Assembly (NCBI GenBank): GCA_937870635.1
Contig: CALMZP010000094.1
Location: 1 to 41,771 of the forward strand
Direction of reading: 5' to 3'
Source: an uncultured Acidobacteriota bacterium
GTDB lineage: Bacteria; Acidobacteriota; Thermoanaerobaculia; Gp7-AA8
Length of the DNA stretch: 41,771 bases
Every line of letters begins with the position of its first letter. The stretch's first letter is position 1. The notes below the pieces were generated by a model. It saw nothing but the letters and a program-made list of their open reading frames with translations. It searched no databases and was not told the DNA's origin. Shown piece after piece: positions 35,081 through 41,771 of the stretch. A program made the translations under genes and the position numbers.

Positions 35081-35931
35081 GGTGCGTACCTCACGACTTC
35101 CGTTGGGATCTTGCGCGTGTGGATGACGATCACTTCTTCGATCGTCCCGAAGTCGACCGAGGGCCGCACTTCAATGTGTTTGAAAAGATTCGGACCCTGC
35201 TCGGCTTTGATCACGTTTCCGATGGGGATGCCTTTCGGATAGATCCCGTCGATCCCGGCGGTGAGGATGCGGTCGCCCGGCTTCACGTCGGCGAGCGTGG
35301 GAATGTCGTGCATCTCCACGATGCCGGTGCCGTCACCGCGGACCACGCCCTGACGGCGCGTTCTCTCGATCAACGCTCCGATGGCCGAGTTGTTGTCGGT
35401 GACGAGCTGCACTTTCGCCAGATCGTTCGTGGTGAGGATCACGCGGCCGATCAGGCCGTTGGCGTTCACGATGGCGTCGTTGACTTCGACTCCGTCGCCC
35501 GATCCGCGATCGATGATCACGGCCTTGAAGCGGCCCGACGTGTCGATCATGATCGTGTGGGCCATCGACGTCTGCATGTTGAACTGCTCGGAGTACTGGA
35601 GCAGGTTGCGGAGCCGGCGGAGGTCGCTGTCCGTCTGCCGCAGCTTGACGTTCTCCGTGGTCAGGCTGGCCACCTTGCGGCGCAGCTCGAGGTTCTCGTT
35701 CACGGCCCGGCGCATGTCCAGATACCCGTGGTACATGTCCTCGGCACTGCCGCCGGCCCAGTTGACGGCTTTCGGGACGGGGGAGAAGAGGGTCATCACG
35801 GTCCGCTCGAAGAGGGTGCGCGTATCGCCGATGTAGCGCGTCCGGCTGCTGAGACTCATCAGCACGAACAGCAGCGACAGGACGACGATGAATAGAAGTG
35901 TCGGTCGGCGAGGGATTACTTCGGCAGCCAT
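35077..35931 (-). CDS. mreC: Rod-shape protein MreC
   Basis: A 284-aa bitopic protein with one membrane helix (about 11-28), a periplasmic coiled coil (about 72-112: NENLELRRKVASLTTENVKL) and the MreC double beta-barrel (about 118-275, with GSGDGVEVNDAIVNANGLIGRV and GDRILTAGIDGIYPKGIPIG). It activates PBP2 in the elongasome. The gap from mreB (101 bp) holds a GC palindrome, unlike the tight coupling of the genes after it. Confidence 0.95.
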   Translation of the reverse strand: MAAEVIPRRPTLLFIVVLSLLFVLMSLSSRTRYIGDTRTLFERTVMTLFSPVPKAVNWAGGSAEDMYHGYLDMRRAVNENLELRRKVASLTTENVKLRQTDSDLRRLRNLLQYSEQFNMQTSMAHTIMIDTSGRFKAVIIDRGSGDGVEVNDAIVNANGLIGRVILTTNDLAKVQLVTDNNSAIGALIERTRRQGVVRGDGTGIVEMHDIPTLADVKPGDRILTAGIDGIYPKGIPIGNVIKAEQGPNLFKHIEVRPSVDFGTIEEVIVIHTRKIPTEVVRYAP

Positions 35932-35968
35932 TGGTTACTTCCTGCGGCTTGAGCAGTTTTCGGGCCAG

Positions 35969-36031
35969 TGGAGGCGCGGGCGATCCCGCCCGCCGGAACG
36001 ATGAAACGCGGGCGAGATCGCCCGCGCTCCA
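35969..36031. repeat. 24-bp palindromic element pair between mreB and mreC
   Basis: A copy at 35969-35993 (one base longer than 24) and an inverted copy at 36008-36031 around a 14-base spacer. The second differs by one base from the carB copy. It ends one base before the mreB stop codon. Confidence 0.9.
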
Positions 36032-36032
36032 C

Positions 36033-37073
<1,041 letters not shown>

Positions 37074-37165
37074 CTATTGATGATGGTCCGCAGCAGGATC
37101 GAGCAGGTGCAAAACGTTTGCCCTATGGAAATTACGTGTCGCCCGGCCCGCGCGCCGGCGCCACG

Positions 37166-38608
37166 TCAGTCTTCGACGAAGACGCTTTCGGATTTTACCG
37201 TCTGATTGCCGGAAGGATCGACGGCTTTCACGACGACCGCATTCTGGCCTGTCCGGTTGAAGCTCACAAGCTTCTTGAACAGCCCATCGCGGCTGACGTC
37301 CACCTCTTCGTCGTTGATGAAGACCGTGGCCCCCGCTTCGGTCCGCCCTTCAACCATGAAGAATGGTCCGCCCAGCGAGGCCGGTTTGTTGATCTGCAGG
37401 GCCGGCGGAGTCGTGTCCGTCGTCGCCCCGCCGCCTTTCGATCCCCCCGAGACGCGGAACCGCCGGAATGACGAGAACGGGCCGATATCTCCGTCGGGTC
37501 CGACCGACGCAACCCGCCAGTAGAACGCTCCTTCGCCGGTCACATTTGCCGAAGCGTTGTTCCTCTGCCGCCGGGAATTGATCTCCAGTGTCGAGAACAG
37601 CCGCGACCGCGACACCTGGAGGATGTAGGAGGTTGCTCCCGCCTTGTTGTCCCACGTGAAGGCTACCCGCAGGCCCCCGGACGGGAGCTGGAAGGCCTGG
37701 TTGTCCGACGGCGAGAGAAGTGCCGGCGCCGCCACCAGTTTCTTGACCGGGGAAATCTCTCCGGTGGGTGTCGAGGTCACCTTTTCTCCGGAGGCGAGAC
37801 GAATTGCGTCGCCGCCGCTGGTCGACGTGACCGACGCCGTACCCTTCGTCGCGACGACAGATGTCGCTTTGCCGCGGTCGACGCCGACCTGCGTGGTCGA
37901 CTCGGACTCGACGACGACCTGGCTGCCTGGAGTCCGGACGGTCGAGCTGTCGTCGGTGGTTGCGACCTCGACCGAGCCGACCTGCATCTGGACCGCGTTG
38001 GTCTTCCGCGACGTCTGCGGGTTCACGGACGCGTAGATCTCGAGCAGGGCGTTCCCGCCGACTGTGTAAAGAGAGCCGTTCGAAAAGATGAGCTCGGCAG
38101 ACGCGCGATCGCCGGTCTTGACCCAGTCCCCATTAAAGAGAGGTGTACGGGGGTCGGCGGGTTTCCAGTCGCCCGACGAACCCTTCTGAAACTGGACATC
38201 GCCTTCCACAGTGAGGAACTGGGCGTCGTTCTCTGCCTCGCCCGCCCCGCTCATGGCCGCGCGGCTGATCGTCTGCGATTCGACCGCGGCGCTTTGTGCC
38301 TGCAGGAACTGGCTGGACGTGAAGAGAGTGTTCGCCTCTTCCAGCTTTCGCTGGGCGCGGTCGAACTGGCTGCGGTAGATCGCGAAGTCTTTCGATGCGG
38401 CGAGCTGGTTCAGGGCCTGACGCGCGTCGGCAATGGCCGACTCCGCATTGGTGCGTGGATTTCCCTTCGACTGTTCCCAGAACCAGTAGCCCGCCCCGGC
38501 AAGCGCGAGAAGGAGGACGACGAGGCCGATCTGCTTCAGCCGGTCGATCGAGATCAGGTACCAATCGATCTCGGCATTAGAAACTGCTTTGCTGCGCTTC
38601 TTCGCCAT
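37166..38608 (-). CDS. FecR-domain membrane protein with C-terminal adhesin-like module
   Basis: A 480-aa protein of unknown role. It has a cytoplasmic start (MAKKRSKAVSNAEIDW), one membrane helix (about 27-45), a helical coiled stretch (about 50-120) and a FecR domain (about 132-190, GDWVKTGDRASAELIF) continuing into beta repeats. These are followed by a fibronectin-like segment (about 285-375) and an Ig-like domain at 395-480 (TPPALQINKP, ending VFVED). Unlike classical FecR proteins, no ECF sigma or TonB gene is adjacent. The preferred start is ATG 38608; an open frame 13 codons longer covers the promoter. The location upstream of mreB hints at a cell-wall or envelope role, which is inference. 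Confidence 0.8.
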   Translation of the reverse strand: MAKKRSKAVSNAEIDWYLISIDRLKQIGLVVLLLALAGAGYWFWEQSKGNPRTNAESAIADARQALNQLAASKDFAIYRSQFDRAQRKLEEANTLFTSSQFLQAQSAAVESQTISRAAMSGAGEAENDAQFLTVEGDVQFQKGSSGDWKPADPRTPLFNGDWVKTGDRASAELIFSNGSLYTVGGNALLEIYASVNPQTSRKTNAVQMQVGSVEVATTDDSSTVRTPGSQVVVESESTTQVGVDRGKATSVVATKGTASVTSTSGGDAIRLASGEKVTSTPTGEISPVKKLVAAPALLSPSDNQAFQLPSGGLRVAFTWDNKAGATSYILQVSRSRLFSTLEINSRRQRNNASANVTGEGAFYWRVASVGPDGDIGPFSSFRRFRVSGGSKGGGATTDTTPPALQINKPASLGGPFFMVEGRTEAGATVFINDEEVDVSRDGLFKKLVSFNRTGQNAVVVKAVDPSGNQTVKSESVFVED

Positions 38609-38626
38609 CACGCCCCGTGTCGCGCT

Positions 38627-38635
38627 TTTATAGCA
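38627..38635 (-). promoter_or_regulatory. Extended -10 promoter of the FecR-domain gene
   Basis: Minus strand TGCTATAAA: an extended -10 (TGn) followed by TATAAA, 18 bases before the ATG at 38608. No strong -35 is visible, as expected for extended -10 promoters. Confidence 0.55.
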
Positions 38636-38652
38636 TAGCGGGAGCAAGGTTT

Positions 38653-38840
38653 ATCCCGAGCGAAGCGAGGGATCTCCTGAAGCACCGGCAGGATGCTGCC
38701 AGGGTGGAGCGCGGCGACCTCGCCCCCGCTCGCGGCAATCACGGGGGACGACGCGGGCGGGGGCGCCCGCGCTCCCCTGATTTTCGCCTGTGGGCCCCAT
38801 CCTGCCGGTGGTACCTGAGATCCCTCGCTTCGCTCGGGAT
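38653..38840. repeat. Triple nested palindrome upstream of the PpiD-like gene
   Basis: Outer arms 38653-38676 and 38817-38840 are a perfect 24-bp inverted repeat containing CCGAGCGAAGCGAGGGATC. The middle arms 38683-38695 and 38798-38810 (CACCGGCAGGATG) are a perfect 13-bp repeat. Inside are degenerate copies of the 24-bp GC element (about 38705-38729 and 38753-38776). It occupies most of the 322-bp gap between divergent genes; the rest (38841-38930) shows only a weak GAAAGG ribosome-binding site. Confidence 0.92.
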
Positions 38841-38930
38841 TTCAGCGGGAAGCCATTCCCACGAGAGGTTGGAATAGGTAGACTGCGCCGTTCTTTTTGA
38901 GTCCCTGACACGTCCGAAAGGTAGTTTTCC

Positions 38931-40886
38931 ATGCTCAACGTCATGCGCGAGCGGTTCAACCAGCTGAAGTGGATTCTCATCGCCATCGTGGCGGCCTTCG
39001 TCTTCGGCTTCGTCTTCATCGATATGGGTATGGGGGGCGCCGGAGGTGGCGCCGGCGCCGACGATCGTGCCTATGCGGCCCGCGTCAACGGCGAGACCAT
39101 CACCTATCGTGATTTCGATCGCGCCCTCTATTACACCGAACAGAACTACCGCCAGATGTACGGCGACCAGTTTTCCCCCGAGATGCTCCAGACCCTCGGC
39201 CTCGAGAAGCAGGTTCTCGACGGACTGATCGATCAGCGGCTGCTCATCCAGGAGGCTCGCCGCCTCAACATGGAAGCGACGCCGGAAGAGGTGCGCCGGC
39301 GGATCATGCAGATCCCGACGCTCAATCCGGACGGCAAGTTCGTCGGCACGGAGCTGTACACGCGTTATGTGACTGGACAGCTCGGTTACCAGAGCGCGGC
39401 GGAGTTCGAGGACGAGCTCGCGCGCGACATCACCACGTCGAAGATGGAGAGCGCGCTGCAGAGCTCGATCATCGTCTCTCCGAAGGCGGCCGAGGCGGAG
39501 TATCGCCGGATGAATGAGGTGGCAAAGATCCGGTACGTGCTCTATCCCGCGGCGCGCGAAGTAGCCAATGTCAGCGTCACTCCGGCCGAAGTCGACCAGT
39601 TCTACAAGGAAAATCAGGCGAAGTACGCGCACGGCGAACAGCGCCTCCTCAAATACCTCGTCGCAGACTTCGCGCGCCTGCGCACGATGATCCAGCCGAC
39701 CGACGCGCAGCTGCGGCAGCGATACGAGGCGAACAAGGAACAGTACAAGTCCGGCGAGGCCGCGCGGATCCAGCACATTCTCATCAAGGTCGACCCGACC
39801 GCACCGCCGGAAGCCGATGCGGCCGCGAAAGCGAAAGCCGACTCGCTCGTCGCGCAGCTTCGCGGCGGAGCTGATTTCGCCGCGCTCGCCAGACAGCATT
39901 CGGCCGATCCTTCGTCTTCGGCGCAGGGCGGAGACATGGGCTTCGTCGAGCGCGGACAGACGGTCGAGCCGTTCGACCGCGCCGCATTCTCGATTGCCCT
40001 CAATCAGATCAGCGATCCGATCCGCTCTCAGGAGTACGGCTACCACATCATTCGCGTGAGCGAGCGGCGTCCGCCGGCGGTGCGCTCGTTCGAGGAAGTG
40101 CGGCCGATGCTTCTCTCGCAGGCCACCGACGAAATGGCGAAGGATCAGGCCCGCCAGGAGGTGGCCCGGATCACTTCGATCATCCGCAGCAAGAAGCCGG
40201 CGACGGCCGACGAGTTCGCGGCGCTGGCCAGCGACAAGATCAGCTCGAATGACACGCAGTGGTTCGCCCGCAACGATTCGATTCCTGGCATCGGCAACAA
40301 CGCACAGCTGACGCAGTGGGTGTTCGGTTCGAAGCAGGGCGATGTCGGCGACCCGATCGGCACGCAGCGCGGCATCGTGATCCCGTATCTGGCTGGAATC
40401 CGTCCGGCCGGTGTGGCGCCTCTTGCCGAGATCCGTCAGCGGGTCGAAGCCGATGCGAAGGCCGCGAAGGCTCGGGACATCGCCGCGAATGCGCTGCGCA
40501 CGGCGATGGCCGGCGCGCCCGCGGTCGATGCGGTGGCGGTGAAGACCGGACTCACGGCGGCGGACACGCAGGTCTCGCGTCAGGCGGCCATCGGTGGATT
40601 CACCGGCGACACGACCGAGCTCGTGAAGGCGGCGATGGCAGCGAAGCCGGGCGAGATGGTCGGCCCGGTTCCTGTCGGTGAAGGAGCAGTCGTGTTCCAG
40701 GTGACGGAGCAGACGAAGGTCACGCCTGAAGAATTGAAGGAGCGCGCGTCGCAGTATCTCGAAGCGCTGCGCGGCCAGCAGGCGCGGAGCCTGCGCATCG
40801 TGCTTCTGGAGCGTCTCCGGAAGAGCGCTGCGATCGACATCAATCAGCAGGCGCTTCGCAGCGCGACGAGTCAGCCGGCAGCGTGA
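38931..40886 (+). CDS. PpiD-like periplasmic chaperone with parvulin domain
   Basis: A 651-aa membrane-anchored folding factor. It has one N-terminal helix (about 12-31: [17 protein letters not shown]), a SurA_N/PpiD-type chaperone region (about 45-250) with [19 protein letters not shown], a parvulin peptidyl-prolyl isomerase domain (about 277-385: [26 protein letters not shown]) and a helical C-terminal chaperone half with a second rotamase-like part. The layout matches PpiD/SurA proteins that help outer-membrane protein maturation. ATG 38931 has GAAAGG about ten bases upstream. Its stop overlaps the thioesterase GTG. Confidence 0.93.
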   Translation: MLNVMRERFNQLKWILIAIVAAFVFGFVFIDMGMGGAGGGAGADDRAYAARVNGETITYRDFDRALYYTEQNYRQMYGDQFSPEMLQTLGLEKQVLDGLIDQRLLIQEARRLNMEATPEEVRRRIMQIPTLNPDGKFVGTELYTRYVTGQLGYQSAAEFEDELARDITTSKMESALQSSIIVSPKAAEAEYRRMNEVAKIRYVLYPAAREVANVSVTPAEVDQFYKENQAKYAHGEQRLLKYLVADFARLRTMIQPTDAQLRQRYEANKEQYKSGEAARIQHILIKVDPTAPPEADAAAKAKADSLVAQLRGGADFAALARQHSADPSSSAQGGDMGFVERGQTVEPFDRAAFSIALNQISDPIRSQEYGYHIIRVSERRPPAVRSFEEVRPMLLSQATDEMAKDQARQEVARITSIIRSKKPATADEFAALASDKISSNDTQWFARNDSIPGIGNNAQLTQWVFGSKQGDVGDPIGTQRGIVIPYLAGIRPAGVAPLAEIRQRVEADAKAAKARDIAANALRTAMAGAPAVDAVAVKTGLTAADTQVSRQAAIGGFTGDTTELVKAAMAAKPGEMVGPVPVGEGAVVFQVTEQTKVTPEELKERASQYLEALRGQQARSLRIVLLERLRKSAAIDINQQALRSATSQPAA

Positions 40887-41293
40887 CGGAGATCTCGCCG
40901 AAATGGAATGAGCCCGCCATTCGCGTGCTCATGATGCCGCGCGATACGAATGCGCACGGCACCATCTTCGGCGGCGTCATCCTGTCGTACGTCGACCAGG
41001 CCGGCGCCATCGAGGCGCGCCGCCAGGGTCTGCGCTTCATGGTCACGGTGTCGCTCGACAAGGTCGTCTTTCACGAGCCGGTATTCGTCGGCGACCTGGT
41101 GAGCTTCTGGACTGAGACGATCCGTATCGGGAACACCTCGATCACGACGAAGGTCGTGGTCGAAGCCATCCGCGGCGGCGATCCCGGGCAGAAGGTCCTC
41201 GTGACGGAGGCACAGGTCGTGTACGTGAATGTCGGCGAAGACCGCCGCCCGAAGCCGATCGTGCAGAAGGCGAACGCGTACTCCGCCGAATGA
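40883..41293 (+). CDS. Acyl-CoA thioesterase (hotdog fold, YciA/BFIT type)
   Basis: A 136-aa hotdog thioesterase of the YciA-like acyl-CoA hydrolase family. Characteristic features are [26 protein letters not shown] (here about residues 18-43; the Asn-His-Gly and the later Asp shape the active site), then [15 protein letters not shown] and the strands [23 protein letters not shown]. It hydrolyses acyl-CoA; chain length is not predictable. The GTG at 40883 overlaps the stop of the PpiD-like gene and its own stop overlaps the next ATG, so the three genes form a coupled operon. Confidence 0.93.
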   Translation: MTEISPKWNEPAIRVLMMPRDTNAHGTIFGGVILSYVDQAGAIEARRQGLRFMVTVSLDKVVFHEPVFVGDLVSFWTETIRIGNTSITTKVVVEAIRGGDPGQKVLVTEAQVVYVNVGEDRRPKPIVQKANAYSAE

Positions 41294-41676
41294 GACATTC
41301 AGCGCTCGTTCTTGCAGCCGTCCTCGCGCTCACGACCGCCGGTTGCGGCATGTTCGGCGGAGGTGCGCAGAAAGCGCCGAAGGCCGACCCTGCGCCGCCG
41401 CCATTCATCAACCGCGTGTGGCAGGTCGTGGACGCAGCCGACATCGCGCGTGGCACGTATTACGTGTTCGTGTCGGACAACACTCTGCTCGTGACGGCGC
41501 CCGGCGCGCCAAAGCCCGTGCTCGGCCGATGGCACTTCGCCGGGGGCGGCCTCGTGCTCATCGAAGAGGGATTCCGCTACCCGGCGGACATTCTCGAACA
41601 GGGCGAAGAGCGTTTCGTCATCCGCCTGCATCGGCCGGGCGGGGCGGTGGATGTGCGGATGGTGGCGGTGCGGTGA
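41290..41676 (+). CDS. Small lipoprotein
   Basis: A 128-aa protein with a type II signal peptide ([19 protein letters not shown]; acylated Cys19) and Gly-Met-Phe-Gly after it, then a Pro/Ala linker and a beta-rich domain (about 40-128) with [21 protein letters not shown] and [16 protein letters not shown]. This pattern resembles META/HslJ-like or lipocalin-like small envelope domains but is not assigned. It is coupled to the thioesterase gene. The stop is followed three bases later by a heptamer repeat. Confidence 0.8.
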   Translation: MRHSALVLAAVLALTTAGCGMFGGGAQKAPKADPAPPPFINRVWQVVDAADIARGTYYVFVSDNTLLVTAPGAPKPVLGRWHFAGGGLVLIEEGFRYPADILEQGEERFVIRLHRPGGAVDVRMVAVR

Positions 41677-41679
41677 AGC

Positions 41680-41769
41680 ATTTTGGATTTTGGATTTTGG
41701 ATTTTGGATTTGCGCCAATCCAAAATCCAAAATCCAAAATCCAAAATCCAAAATCCAAAATCCAAAATC
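41680..41769. repeat. Heptamer inverted repeat at window end
   Basis: Left arm 41680-41710 has four ATTTTGG units; right arm 41717-41768 has seven CCAAAAT units, so the right arm is longer than the left. The loop is short (TGCGCC). The repeat may continue beyond the window. Confidence 0.93.
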
Positions 41770-41771
41770 AC

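Overview
This window is a high-GC chromosomal segment from a diderm (Gram-negative-type) bacterium. It carries almost the whole apparatus for peptidoglycan precursor synthesis, division and rod shape. MurE has the DNPR motif of meso-diaminopimelate-adding enzymes, there are several lipoprotein signal peptides, and there is a periplasmic PpiD-like chaperone. Gene content, GC-rich codon use and abundant palindromic intergenic repeats suggest Acidobacteriota or a similar deep-branching lineage. That placement is an impression, not something proved here.

Layout. (1) 1-2870, plus strand: the C-terminal end of an unidentified upstream gene, then cdaA-cdaR-glmM, a translationally coupled c-di-AMP / amino-sugar module. 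(2) 2948-4660, plus: an SDR oxidoreductase and a histone-H1-like protein with an unknown beta-rich domain. (3) 4745-10141, minus: small lipoprotein, M20 amidohydrolase, a 70-aa unknown protein and carB. (4) 10191-11105, plus: an unknown protein and a DUF1232 (YkvA-like) membrane protein. (5) 11595-28427, plus: the dcw cluster mraZ-rsmH-ftsL-ftsI-murE-murF-mraY-murD-ftsW-murG-murC-ftsQ-ftsA-ftsZ, lacking murB and ddl and closed by a strong terminator. (6) 28652-31096, minus: guaA, a short lipoprotein gene that looks frameshifted, and an HU protein; a divergent S4-domain gene follows. (7) 31508-38608, minus: mreB-mreC-mreD-mrdA-rodA (elongasome), preceded by a FecR-domain protein. (8) 38931-41676, plus: PpiD-like chaperone, hotdog thioesterase and lipoprotein, overlapping end to start.

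How the genes work together. The murE/F/C/D, mraY and murG products make lipid II. FtsW-FtsI (with FtsL, FtsQ, FtsA, FtsZ) and RodA-PBP2 (with MreBCD) polymerise and crosslink it at the septum and side wall. GlmM supplies the amino-sugar phosphate, and CdaA/CdaR may link its output to c-di-AMP. MraZ probably autoregulates the cluster through four GTGG repeats at exact 10-bp spacing upstream of its gene.

The most striking non-genic content is repeats. At eleven loci the sequence consists of tandem units that are all exactly 7 bp long but have unrelated sequences, usually as the two arms of an inverted repeat and often with a second palindrome nested inside. A separate 24-bp palindromic element (core GCGGGCGAYCYCGCCCGC) lies in intergenic gaps and also inside the coding regions of carB and murG. 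In both genes it is read in the same frame and adds a GARA(T/I)-type peptide. A heptamer array is likewise translated inside murE, and a perfect 50-bp inverted repeat separates ftsZ from guaA. These in-frame palindromes and the period-7 arrays are the best candidates for something undescribed.
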